Shown here: positions 55,097 through 62,997 of the stretch, one piece after another | Layout: each line of letters starts with the position of its first letter | Position numbering within the stretch: the first letter of the stretch is position 1 | Assembly: GCF_000376845.1 (NCBI RefSeq) | Contig: NZ_AQXY01000030.1 | Span: 296,555 to 360,554, forward strand | Reading direction: 5' to 3' | DNA from: Thioalkalivibrio sp. ALE14 | GTDB taxonomy: Bacteria > Pseudomonadota > Gammaproteobacteria > Ectothiorhodospirales > Ectothiorhodospiraceae | Length of the DNA: 64,000 nucleotides | Program-made: the position numbers and the translations under genes | The notes under the pieces: generated by a model | The model's database searches: none | The model's input: only the letters and a program-made list of their open reading frames with translations | What the model was told of the DNA's origin: nothing

Positions 55097-55377
55097 TCGT
55101 CACCGCAGGCGCAGCAGAAGGATTGGAACGATGCCGGGGCTTTCTTGCCACCAAAGCCCCGGATGCCGCCAGGCGCGCGGGCCAGGCGATCGAGCGGCAA
55201 TTCCTGCTGCTGGAAACGGCACCCGATATTGGCCGGCCGGACCCTGAAATACCCGACCTGCGCGAGCTGTTGATTGCCTTCGGCGACTCCGGATTTGTAG
55301 CCCTCTACCGTCACGACCCGGCCGACGACGTGGTGTATGTCCTGGCCTTCCGACACCAGAAAGAGGCGGGCTACTGA
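55084..55377 (+). CDS. ParE/RelE-family toxin
   Basis: A 97-aa toxin starting at GTG 55084. It shows the RelE/ParE fold: AEGLERCRGFLATKAP, DLRELLIAFGDSGFVALYRHD and VVYVLAFRHQKEAGY. Gyrase poisoning (ParE) is typical when the partner is a ParD-type antitoxin, but not proven by sequence. Both genes look intact. Confidence 0.86.
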   Translation: MPRVIVTAGAAEGLERCRGFLATKAPDAARRAGQAIERQFLLLETAPDIGRPDPEIPDLRELLIAFGDSGFVALYRHDPADDVVYVLAFRHQKEAGY

Positions 55378-55392
55378 TGTGGACCCTGAACT

Positions 55393-55665
55393 CTAACAGC
55401 TTGCGCCGCGCGGCGTGTACGGGGCGGCCTGCGAACGCGCTCGGGAGCTGGGAGATTCCACCACCCCCTGCGACAGCAGAGCCGACGTGATGCGACGCGC
55501 CTGGCGCTCGCTGAGATCCAGCAATCCAGCCACATCCCCGCGTGGTAGCGCGCCGCGGTACAGCACCGCCTCCAGCACCCGGCCGGAGCGCGGTGGCAAC
55601 CCATCGTTACGAACATCTTCCTCTGCCCCGCACAGCACCTTGATCAGGGAGTTGGTCGAGGCCTC
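55393..55665 (-). pseudogene. Remnant of a Fic-family protein (C-terminal winged-helix part)
   Basis: A 90-codon open frame on the minus strand contains DVRNDGLPPRSGRVLEAVLY, then LPRGDVAGLLDLSERQARRI and SALLSQGVVESPSSRA, the C-terminal winged-helix region of Fic proteins that follow the Fic core. No HxFx(D/E) Fic motif is left; a stop at 55666-55668 ends the frame upstream. The remnant overlaps the DUF3320 gene end and lies downstream of parDE. Confidence 0.65.
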
Positions 55666-56372
55666 TCAAAGGCTTTTCGGCCGGGCTCCAACCCCTCTTT
55701 TCCCTGAACCAGCAATCCTTCCTGAAGTGCCCGTTCCAGCGGTGCCTGAAGCCGGTCCCGCGCGTTGTCCGTCAGGCGGATGAAGCCCATCCGGTGGAGG
55801 GCGTCGTTCATGGCCGTATCGCGGGCGAGTGTGCCGGCTTCAGCCACCGTGCGAACCAGCGATAGCGTCAGTTCGGTATCAGGGACGTGGTCGAGCTGAC
55901 GCAGTGCATCCGGGAGATTGCTCCAGTCCCGCAGGCAAGGCACCGCGAACTGTTCGTCACGGCCAGAGAATTCACCCTTCAGGCGGATCAAGCCCTGCGC
56001 ACCCAGGGCCGCGCGACGCTCATGGATGCGCGCCTGGATTCGCGAGCCGGCCCGGGAAAACCCTGCCGCCTCCAGCAGTCGCCGGGTGAGGATGACGAGG
56101 TGAACCGGCCCTTCGGTGTCGACGATCTGCAACAGAGCCCGGTCGAGTGCCTCCTGGGGGATGTCGTCGAACCGGTCGTGCTCCGATAGAGCAAGATCAA
56201 TCGTCTCGGTTTCCCGGTAGGGCTGCGTGTCCCACGTCGTCACCCACTCACAACCACGGTCACGACAATACGAACGCCACGCCGCGCAGGTCTCATTCGG
56301 GCCTGGGGTCTGGATGAAATGCTGGTGCACTCGGACCAGGGCATCCAGGGCGCCATGTTCTGGCTCGCTCAT
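55644..56372 (-). CDS. Free-standing DUF3320-type protein (possible remnant)
   Basis: A 242-aa protein with LLQIVDTEGPVHLVILTRRL, QARIHERRAALGAQGLIRLK and VPDTELTLSLVRTVAEAG, the repeated segments of DUF3320, which usually forms the C-terminal end of large helicase-nuclease proteins of about 1500-2000 aa. Here only this end exists, with a short unmatched N-terminus (MSEPEHGALDALVRVHQHF). Its start overlaps the stop of the DUF4236 gene (ATGA), so it is translated with it. It may be the leftover of a lost defence gene. Confidence 0.62.
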   Translation of the reverse strand: MSEPEHGALDALVRVHQHFIQTPGPNETCAAWRSYCRDRGCEWVTTWDTQPYRETETIDLALSEHDRFDDIPQEALDRALLQIVDTEGPVHLVILTRRLLEAAGFSRAGSRIQARIHERRAALGAQGLIRLKGEFSGRDEQFAVPCLRDWSNLPDALRQLDHVPDTELTLSLVRTVAEAGTLARDTAMNDALHRMGFIRLTDNARDRLQAPLERALQEGLLVQGKEGLEPGRKAFERPRPTP

Positions 56373-57364
56373 CGCTCGCCCTCCAGGACCAGTTCCACGC
56401 CCATGGACTCGGCGGTGAGGTCGATCATCGCTTCCTGCAGCAGGGTCTTGGGCCCATCGCGCAGGCAGGCGTCATCCAGGGCCAGCAGGACCTCGCCGCG
56501 CCACTCCGAATCGGCCGTCTGCGCGAGGCTCAGGGCGAGGATCGTCACGATCCCCATGGCCGGTTCGATGTCTTCGGGCGGCAGGGGTCCCGCCCAGATG
56601 CGCCAGTGCTCGGCGGCGGTCTGCATGTCCTCGAACAAGGCCGCCTCAGCCGCTGGGGCCGAGCTATTTTCGGTAGAGCGCTGTGGCAACGTTGCCGCCC
56701 CGCGGCCGAGGGCCAGGAACGCAAAGGCGAGGGCCGCAAGCTGATCCCGGCCGGACCAGGTCGAAGGGTCCACCCCGTGCTCGGCCAGAGCCTGCTCGCC
56801 GAGTGCCCGGACCGTGTCCAACTGAAACTGAGGGCGGGCCGCTTCCTCCTCCGCAAGGTGCCGTCGGGTCTGGGCCGCGGTGGCGAGTCGTCCGATCCCG
56901 CCGATAAGCCCCGCGAAGAGTCGCAGTATCCCACCGAACAGCCAGTAGAAGCTGGCGAAGAGTGCGAAGATCCCCTGGATAGCGGCCGCATTATGCCCGC
57001 GCAGTTGTACCCCTGCGATCTTGGCCGACGAGCGCCCCGGCCGGATCCAGTTGAACGAGCCGATCGGGGTTTTGGTGGAGACGGTGACGCCCGATTTCGA
57101 CAGGTTGAACTTGGCCGCATCCGAGCCATAGCGTCCGCGCAGGATGAAGCGACCGTTCTGGAAGGCGACCTGGGTGTTTTTCGCCAGGCGGGTGGACACC
57201 CGTACGCCGTGGTTGGTGTTGCCGGTCAGGTTGATGCCGGCGGCCCGCGTCTGCGCGCGCAGCGACAGCCCGCCGGTACGACTTGCCCGAAGATAGCGCC
57301 CGGTGTGCTCGATCCGCTTCTGCCGGCCATCGCGGTCCTTTTCCCCAACCTTGAGCATCGTCAT
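56369..57364 (-). CDS. DUF4236-containing membrane-linked protein
   Basis: A 331-aa protein. The first half carries repeated beta-rich glycine/asparagine segments (TGGLSLRAQTRAAGINL, VSTRLAKNTQVAFQNGRF, then the basic NWIRPGR), as in DUF4236, and a hydrophobic segment ALFASFYWLFGGILRLFAGLIG near residue 140 that could span the membrane. The rest is helical and ends VELVLEGER. Two possible ATGs (57364, 57358). No function is assigned to the family. Coupled to the DUF3320 gene. Confidence 0.6.
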   Translation of the reverse strand: MTMLKVGEKDRDGRQKRIEHTGRYLRASRTGGLSLRAQTRAAGINLTGNTNHGVRVSTRLAKNTQVAFQNGRFILRGRYGSDAAKFNLSKSGVTVSTKTPIGSFNWIRPGRSSAKIAGVQLRGHNAAAIQGIFALFASFYWLFGGILRLFAGLIGGIGRLATAAQTRRHLAEEEAARPQFQLDTVRALGEQALAEHGVDPSTWSGRDQLAALAFAFLALGRGAATLPQRSTENSSAPAAEAALFEDMQTAAEHWRIWAGPLPPEDIEPAMGIVTILALSLAQTADSEWRGEVLLALDDACLRDGPKTLLQEAMIDLTAESMGVELVLEGER

Positions 57365-57441
57365 GGTCGGCTCCCGTCAGCTCGGGGTCTGGAAACCATG
57401 CAGGCTTGCATACCTCAAGCGCTCAGTCGTGCATCCGGATT

Positions 57442-57603
57442 TCACTCGCCGTCCTTCTTTTCGCCTGCGTCTTGGTTCGGTTCATACAGCACATCGAACC
57501 CGACGCCCATCTGGCCGTCGCTGCGCCGCTGCATATTCTCCAGGCGCTGCTGGCGTTCCTGCTCTTCCAGCTCCTTGTCCCGCTCCTGCTCTTCATCGTC
57601 CAT
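57442..57603 (-). CDS. Small charged protein
   Basis: A possible 53-aa protein rich in Glu, Arg and Gln (DDEEQERDKELEEQERQQ near the start), probably coiled-coil, followed by a polar tail. The ATG at 57603 has a ggag site 7 bases upstream. Another in-frame start is at 57672. I do not recognise it. It lies upstream of the DUF4236 gene on the same strand. Confidence 0.35.
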   Translation of the reverse strand: MDDEEQERDKELEEQERQQRLENMQRRSDGQMGVGFDVLYEPNQDAGEKKDGE

Positions 57604-57922
57604 GTTGCGCTCCATGCTTTGATTCGTGGCGGTGGCGTTTCGTATTTGGGGACGTTCTTCACCCCATGGCATGCATGCTAACGGCCGGTCGTTGGATGTG
57701 GCGATTGGGGGCGCCTTTGACCTTGAGGGTCATGGGACGCCGGATTGCGCTGCAGTGATGTCCGGTGGCCGGACCACGATACTGACAGGGTCGAGTGCAC
57801 GGTGACGCGTCAGGGGATGACGCCTGCGTGTGCTATCAACGAAGCGAAGACGCCGTTGACCGGCCGCAATCACGTGAGCGTATCGTCCGGGTTTCATCAG
57901 GCCAACAAGAAGAAGGCGGGGC

Positions 57923-58897
57923 ATGCCAACACTCGAAGACCGCTACCGGGGCGCCATGCTGGGACTGGCATGCGGCGACGCATTGGGAACCACCCTGGAG
58001 TTCCAGCGTCCCGGCAGTTTCACACCCATTACCGATATGGTCGGAGGTGGACCGTTTGGTCTGCAGCCGGGGCAATGGACGGACGATACCTCAATGGCGA
58101 TCTGCCTGGCCGAGAGCCTGGTTCACTGTCAGGGGTTAGATGCACACGACCAGATGGACCGGTACGTTCGATGGTGGCGGGAGGGATACGCAAGCAGTAC
58201 GGGAAGCTGCTTCGATATCGGCAACACCGTGTGCTCCGCACTGCGTCGCTATGAGGATTCTGGTGATCCGATGAGTGGGTCGGACGATCCGCAATCAGCC
58301 GGCAATGGTTCCCTGATGCGCCTGGTTCCGATACCCCTGGCTTATTGGCGTACGCCGGTCCAGGCGCATGTGGGGGCGCAAGCCAGTTCGAAAACGACGC
58401 ATGGCGCACGGGAGTGTCTGGATGCCTGTCGGTTGTGGACGGCCTATCTCCTGGCCGCGCTCGATGGGGCAAGCCGGACGGAGATACTGGAGTGTCCGTG
58501 GCGCGAGCTGCCCGGATTCGAGGCGCAGGACACGCTGGCACCGCGGATCGAGGCCATTGCGCAGGGATCCTTCCGGCAACACGATCCACCCCGCATCCGC
58601 GGCACGGGCTATGTGGCCGACAGTCTGGAGGCCGCTCTATGGGCCTTTGACCGAAGCCGCGATTTCCGGGAAGGGGCCCTGATGGCGGCCAACCTGGGCG
58701 ATGACGCCGACACCACCGCCGCGATCTTCGGCCAGTTGGCCGGGGTCTTCTACGGGGAGGCGGGCATCCCCGAGGAGTGGCGCGCCCGGCTCAGCCAGCA
58801 CGATCGTCTGGCCGGACTCGGAGATGCATTGTTACAGCTCGCGGATGCGGCCCCTGCGGGGGTGAGCGATGCCCGATCTACGGAGGGCACTGAATGA
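57923..58897 (+). CDS. ADP-ribosylglycohydrolase (DraG-like)
   Basis: Removes ADP-ribose from proteins or nucleotides. The 324-aa protein has GAMLGLACGDALGTTLEFQ near residue 10, QWTDDTSMAICLAES near 51, and GDDADTTAAIFGQLAGVFYG near 256, the Mg-binding motifs of the ARH family. GQC-like SCFDIGN with SAGNGSLMRL follows. It is first in a three-gene unit, overlapped by a phosphatase gene (ATGA), and has a gaaggcgggg ribosome site. Target unknown; it may reverse a toxin's action. Confidence 0.9.
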   Translation: MPTLEDRYRGAMLGLACGDALGTTLEFQRPGSFTPITDMVGGGPFGLQPGQWTDDTSMAICLAESLVHCQGLDAHDQMDRYVRWWREGYASSTGSCFDIGNTVCSALRRYEDSGDPMSGSDDPQSAGNGSLMRLVPIPLAYWRTPVQAHVGAQASSKTTHGARECLDACRLWTAYLLAALDGASRTEILECPWRELPGFEAQDTLAPRIEAIAQGSFRQHDPPRIRGTGYVADSLEAALWAFDRSRDFREGALMAANLGDDADTTAAIFGQLAGVFYGEAGIPEEWRARLSQHDRLAGLGDALLQLADAAPAGVSDARSTEGTE

Positions 58898-59490
58898 CCA
58901 CCCAACGGACCAGTGCTAGCCATCCGCTGCAAATTGCCGAGATCCCGCTTGCGGAGGGTGGCGTCATCGGCGTCACCTTCTGCCCCGGCAAGCAACAAAT
59001 GCAGGCGATGACCGGCCCCTGGGCCCGGGATCTTCAGGCCGATGTGACGCGGATAAAGACCTGGGGTGCGGCCGCCGTGGTGACCCTCACCACAATCGAT
59101 GAATTGGTCGAGTTGAGTGTTCCGGGATTGGGCGATTGCGTCAGTGACGCCGGGCTGACCTGGTACCACCTTCCCATCCCCGACATGGCCGCTCCCGATG
59201 CGGGGTGGGATGATCGGTGGCAGGCCCTGGCGCCGGAAATCCACCGCTCGCTGTATGTGGGTGGACGCGTGGTGGTGCATTGCAAAGGCGGTCTGGGCCG
59301 GGCCGGCACCGTGGCAGCCCGGCTCCTGATTGATCGGGGCATGCCGACCGTGGCTGCCATCGAACAGGTCCGCCAGGCGCGACCGGGTGCCATCGAGTCC
59401 CATGCGCAGGAGCGCTATCTTGAGCGGGTAGCGGTGGGGCAGTACGCGAGCAGGATCGACGAGACACTCCCAGGGGAGCTTGGTGGATGA
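58894..59490 (+). CDS. Dual-specificity/CDKN3-type protein phosphatase
   Basis: A 198-aa cysteine phosphatase. The P-loop is VVHCKGGLGRAGTVAARLL near residue 130, which fits HCxxGxGR(S/T/A)G, and the general acid Asp is probably in PIPDMAAPDAG near residue 95. Overall layout resembles CDKN3-like and PTEN-like bacterial phosphatases. It begins on the stop of the ADP-ribosylglycohydrolase gene and ends on the start of the next gene, so all three are coupled. Confidence 0.88.
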   Translation: MTTQRTSASHPLQIAEIPLAEGGVIGVTFCPGKQQMQAMTGPWARDLQADVTRIKTWGAAAVVTLTTIDELVELSVPGLGDCVSDAGLTWYHLPIPDMAAPDAGWDDRWQALAPEIHRSLYVGGRVVVHCKGGLGRAGTVAARLLIDRGMPTVAAIEQVRQARPGAIESHAQERYLERVAVGQYASRIDETLPGELGG

Positions 59491-59882
59491 GCCGTGCGTG
59501 GGTGGTTTGGCTCGGGTGCGCACTGTGGGTGGCCAGCTCACCCGCACCCGCCGACGGCTACTTCAAGTGCGAAACGCCGCAGGGGGTCGAGTACGCCGAT
59601 GCCCCCTGTACCGGTGACGCCAAGCGCCGCGACTTTCCGAATCAGGACGAGCGAGAACAACGGCGTGCCGAGCAGCAGCGCTTTGCCGCCTGCTTTCGTC
59701 CCTCCCGATCCTTTGAGCCCGGGGACAAGGCGTCGGACCTCGCCGAACTTTGTGGTACGCCACGCAGGGTGCGGCGGCTAACGACCGTTCGCGGGGCCGA
59801 AGAGCGATGGGAGTATCGGCAGGGACAGGGCGCGGCGTACGTATGGGTCGACGACGGAGTCATCACGGCCATCCGCGACTAG
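59487..59882 (+). CDS. Secreted DUF4124-like protein
   Basis: A 131-aa protein with a signal peptide (WVVWLGCALWVASSPAPADG). The mature start GYFKCETPQGVEYADAPC follows the DUF4124 pattern Y.C....G...Y.D.PC. A central stretch of charged residues is helical; the end contains GTPRRVRR and ERWEYRQGQ, similar to SmpA/OmlA-type outer-membrane small domains. Third gene of the operon; role unknown. Confidence 0.62.
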   Translation: MSRAWVVWLGCALWVASSPAPADGYFKCETPQGVEYADAPCTGDAKRRDFPNQDEREQRRAEQQRFAACFRPSRSFEPGDKASDLAELCGTPRRVRRLTTVRGAEERWEYRQGQGAAYVWVDDGVITAIRD

Positions 59883-59897
59883 GCCGGGCTCGGGCAA

Positions 59898-60134
59898 TCA
59901 ATCCGCCTTCACGCGGATCAGCACTTCGCCCGGTTCCGGGCGCGAAGCCGGGGGCAGCCGGCGCCCATCAAGCCGATAGCCCTCCAGCGCGACCATCAGC
60001 GTATCGGCCATCTCGGTCTTGGCTTCATCACGTTCAGCGCCGTCGGTGAGCGCCTCCGGTACGTCACGGCAGGTGGCGAGGTACCGTCCAGCGGCGTCGC
60101 GCTCGATGCGGACAGGGTAATGCTGTGCGTTCAT
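59898..60134 (-). CDS. HicB-like antitoxin domain, without visible HicA
   Basis: A 78-aa protein with the HicB start YPVRIERDAAGRYLATCRDVPEALTDG and LMVALEGYRLDGRRLPPAS, as in the toxin-binding partial RNase H fold. The C-terminal DNA-binding part is absent. No HicA toxin is adjacent on either side, and 60,135-60,332 seems to hold no gene. Single orphan or decayed pair. Confidence 0.72.
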   Translation of the reverse strand: MNAQHYPVRIERDAAGRYLATCRDVPEALTDGAERDEAKTEMADTLMVALEGYRLDGRRLPPASRPEPGEVLIRVKAD

Positions 60135-60332
60135 GGCGATGCTCTTGGTCTTGCGTCAACCGTCGATAAGGCGGTCTTTCCAGTGACCCACGAAGCCGAT
60201 TTTGAAGGGCGGTCGCGGGTCCGGGGGGGGAATTCCGTTCCACCCGATACGACACGATACGAAACCTGGGCGACAGAAAACGACGCACTGGGGTGAGATG
60301 CTGGGAAGGCATTCAGCCGTAGCAAGAGGCCA

Positions 60333-60664
60333 ATGAAGACGAAGCGCCTAGACCGGGGTATTGCCCGCTTGTGCTGGCCTTGCTTGCAGGCTGCACGACT
60401 CCGACGCTCCCCTCGGGCAATAGCCACCGCGTGGGCCAGCCCCTGATCCGTGAACCGGATGGCCGGATTACGGGATACGTCGACCGGAAGCGGTTCGGGC
60501 CGACGTGCATTCGTGCCCCCGACAGGCGGTTCCTGGGGGGCGGTCGAAGAGGGACCGGGCTCGGCACCTACGTATATTCGGGGAACGGATGGTCGAATCC
60601 TGCGCCAGATCGACTGATTGGGGTGGGCAGGTGGCAGATGCCTGGATCCACGAGCGATGCCTGA
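60333..60664 (+). pseudogene. Small lipoprotein gene with a frameshift in the signal peptide
   Basis: From ATG 60333 (good agcaagagg site) the frame reads MKTKRLDRGIARL, a typical basic n-region, then at about 60370 a shift of one base is needed to enter VLALLAGCTTPTLPSG, an h-region and lipobox (LAGC). The remaining 90 residues (REPDGRITGYVDRK, FLGGGRRGTG) are unfamiliar. In the given bases neither frame alone gives a proper lipoprotein. Confidence 0.5.
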
Positions 60665-60769
60665 TCTCGCAGTGGGGGTAGCGCTCCTGCGCGAGCGGGC
60701 GCCTATGAACCGAGCAGCCTGTTCTCGCATGACTTCTGGGCGGTTAGAATTGGATTCAAGGGGGATGAA

Positions 60770-61432
60770 GTGGAAGATTTCGAGAGCCGCGTTGTAGAAC
60801 ATGGCAATGGCGGTTGGACGCTATGGGTCCAGCAACCGGGAAGCGGCCCATTCGCTGTTCTTGAGAGCCATCCCGCTACCTCGGCAAGCGAGCGAGGTTT
60901 AGCGCGATGTGGACCCGCCGCCTTGAGTCTCCGACTGGAGGACGATCGTGAAGGTCTTGGTGGTTCCATTGCCGAGATTCATGTTGGCGGGCATGAGCCG
61001 CGCGCCAAGCGCATTCGGTTCCCGCACAGCCATTCCTCGGAGGTCGCACGACTTCTCCAGCGCGCGGTTACACCGGGGATGATCGGTGTCGATGTCGCCG
61101 ACGTGTACTCAGTTCTTCCGAAGAACGGTGGAATTGGCGTTTTGGCGGAATACTCGATACCCAGGGAGCTGCGTGACGTGCATGTGATGCAAAAGGACAT
61201 CGCCGAACGGGTGAGCGGTGATGGTCCGGCATGGTCGGCTCTGGTAGTGCTTCCGGTCGACGCCTCTGTGACCCCGGTATCAGTGGATTTGGTTGCGCAG
61301 TCGGTAACCCGATACCTCTCTGAAGGATCCGATCTGGTTCTGGCAGCACCACTGTCGGTTGCCACCGGAGAACGGATGAGGGTGTGTTTTTTTGGCGTTC
61401 ACACTGTAGAGGGGGAGCTAGTATGGAAGTGA
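60770..61432 (+). CDS. Unrecognised 220-aa protein, first of a three-gene module
   Basis: Starts with GTG at 60770 after a caaggggg ribosome site. The protein is mixed alpha/beta with clear strands (GIGVLAEYSIPRELRD, WSALVVLPVDASVTPVSVD, LVLAAPLSVATGERMRV) and no known motif that I can name. It ends on overlap with the next gene, whose start lies inside its last codons. Length and pairing suggest a partner of the nuclease-like protein. It lies in the patchwork region, in a gap between an orphan lipoprotein and the nuclease. Confidence 0.6.
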   Translation: MEDFESRVVEHGNGGWTLWVQQPGSGPFAVLESHPATSASERGLARCGPAALSLRLEDDREGLGGSIAEIHVGGHEPRAKRIRFPHSHSSEVARLLQRAVTPGMIGVDVADVYSVLPKNGGIGVLAEYSIPRELRDVHVMQKDIAERVSGDGPAWSALVVLPVDASVTPVSVDLVAQSVTRYLSEGSDLVLAAPLSVATGERMRVCFFGVHTVEGELVWK

Positions 61433-62157
61433 TGGGGCAGCCGGCGGATGAATTGGCGAAAGCTGCGGCGCAGCAGTTGTGGGAGGATCTGAGCTGGTAT
61501 TGGCCGGCATTCGGGGGTAATGGGATAGGCGAGAGCAACGCTGTTGCGGCACTGATTCGCGTTCTCCAGAAAAGATCAATCTGCGAGGACATTGATAGAC
61601 ACCCGGAAAACTCCCGCTTTTCCTTCCAGGCTTACACAGAGGTTCCGTCCACGCCGCTTTTATGTGGGAAGGACCAAGGAGGCCCTACGGCGACGCATCG
61701 TCGATTGGATCTGGTCGTCACTTGGGGGTGCAACGAAAATCTGGAGGGTATGCTCCTCGTGGAGGCCAAGCGCTTGCACGATACCAGTACGGCGGATTCA
61801 CTCATACGAGACATCCATCGAATAAACGAGTTTAGTTTTATTGAAGAAAACAACCACGGGGCAGGTGTCTTCGAGAAACTCGATAGAAATTATGGTCTAG
61901 TTGTGGCTTTGACCTGCGACGATGCAGTGGCTAGCTGGTGGGGGCATCACTTCGATTTGGATAAAAAAGACTCACCTGCTCGTATTCCCGATGGGAAGCG
62001 GGCGGCTAGTTGGGCCCGGCTTGGCGATGCTCTTTCTAATCTCGAGGGGTCCATAGGTGGCGTTGAGGAATTTGATTTGTCTGAAATCTTTAACAAGTGT
62101 ACTGGCTACGAATATTTTCTATATGCGTTTTTTCCGAGACCGCTGTGTGCGCAGTGA
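61423..62157 (+). CDS. PD-(D/E)XK nuclease-like protein
   Basis: A 244-aa protein (ATG 61423; another ATG 61432). RRLDLVVTWG followed by GMLLVEAKRLHD near residues 92 and 111 matches the D...ExK core of PD-(D/E)XK nucleases, with a preceding helix (NAVAALIRVLQKR). The last third is AT-richer. It overlaps the previous gene by 10 bases and is 136 bases before a third gene. A restriction-type or effector role is inference. Confidence 0.65.
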   Translation: MEVMGQPADELAKAAAQQLWEDLSWYWPAFGGNGIGESNAVAALIRVLQKRSICEDIDRHPENSRFSFQAYTEVPSTPLLCGKDQGGPTATHRRLDLVVTWGCNENLEGMLLVEAKRLHDTSTADSLIRDIHRINEFSFIEENNHGAGVFEKLDRNYGLVVALTCDDAVASWWGHHFDLDKKDSPARIPDGKRAASWARLGDALSNLEGSIGGVEEFDLSEIFNKCTGYEYFLYAFFPRPLCAQ

Positions 62158-62293
62158 GATAAGGCGAGGGGGCTCGCGCAGTCGTAACCGATTTGGCGAC
62201 TCTGAAGCTTGATGGTTATTGGGGGGGGTATTGTTATCTACATTAGTGAGTTTCGGAGTTTTATGAGGATTGCTGAAAAGAGGGTGGGGTAGC

Positions 62294-62635
62294 ATGAGAT
62301 TTTCTGGTCACGTCGACGTTGAAAATTCCGAATTCGACCTTGAGTTTAAGGAGCTAATCGTACGGCCTTCGGAAATTGCGTTTGAGTTGAAGGGGTATGA
62401 TGAGTTCGGTGAATTTCGTGCGGATGGTACGGCAGCCAAGCTCTCTGGAGGGGGGTTCTCGGCGGTTGCAGTCGCAAGGTATGAGGGCTTTCCTCCGGAA
62501 GATGATCGGACGGAATTCTCACTTCTGCTTGACGAAGTGGAGGTTTCGGACGCCGGAACGGTCTGTCGTGTCGCTGGGAAGTGGATAGAGAGGCCTGATC
62601 GTTGGTCGTTTAGTGGAGAACTGGAAAAGGCCTGA
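62294..62635 (+). CDS. Unrecognised 113-aa protein
   Basis: Starts at ATG 62294 with agagggtggg upstream. Strand-rich: RFSGHVDVENSEFDLEF, AIAFELKGYDEFGEF-like segment, VARYEGFPPEDDRTEF and RVAGKWIERPDRWSF. No known motif. It may form a small beta-barrel; it closes the module with the nuclease-like gene. Its stop lies within a 16-bp tandem duplication. Confidence 0.55.
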   Translation: MRFSGHVDVENSEFDLEFKELIVRPSEIAFELKGYDEFGEFRADGTAAKLSGGGFSAVAVARYEGFPPEDDRTEFSLLLDEVEVSDAGTVCRVAGKWIERPDRWSFSGELEKA

Positions 62636-62656
62636 CGGCCAAAAGGCCTGACGGCC
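62625..62656 (+). repeat. 16-bp tandem duplication at the 3' end of the small gene
   Basis: AAAAGGCCTGACGGCC is present at 62625-62640 and again at 62641-62656, across the stop codon. Confidence 0.9.
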
Positions 62657-62683
62657 AGGCGGCTTTGGGGTCGAAGCATATTG

Positions 62684-62704
62684 AGGCACCCGAAGAGGGT
62701 GCCT
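62684..62704 (+). terminator. Hairpin near the RAYT remnant
   Basis: AGGCACCC (62684-62691) and GGGTGCCT (62697-62704) form an 8-bp perfect stem with a 5-base loop. Terminator or REP-like hairpin; it stands 130 bases before the RAYT remnant. Confidence 0.5.
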
Positions 62705-62832
62705 AATAGCTATAGCGGGGCCGGATCAGGCTAACGCACTGAAAAGACGAAAAGAATTGCTGGATTAAGACCCAAATACGGGCTTAAATCAGCAATTTCA
62801 GTCGCCGAATGCCCATTCCAGGGACGGAAGCC

Positions 62833-62997
62833 ATGCCGCGAGCCAATCGCGATCACTTGCCGGGGCATGTGTGGCATGTCACGCATCGCTTCCATATGCA
62901 GGAGTTCCTGTTGAAGTGTGCCCGGGAGCGCAGCCTTTTTCGGCACTAGCGGTACCAGGTGCGGCGGCGCTACGGGCTATGTGTAACCCATTCTTAG
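62833..62997 (+). pseudogene. Remnant of REP-associated tyrosine transposase (RAYT)
   Basis: The plus strand reads MPRANRDHLPGHVWHVTHR, the well-known start of IS200-like RAYT proteins, then LLKCARERSLFRH and a stop at 62947-62949; in the same frame RYQVRRRYGLCV continues, which resembles the next segment of the family. Only about 55 of some 230 codons remain and the catalytic Tyr/His region is lost. It overlaps the end of the GGDEF gene on the other strand. Confidence 0.7.

Noticed and set aside
62731..62946. 71-aa minus-strand frame
   Set aside because: The plus strand reads a recognisable RAYT N-terminus over the same bases, so the minus frame is probably chance.
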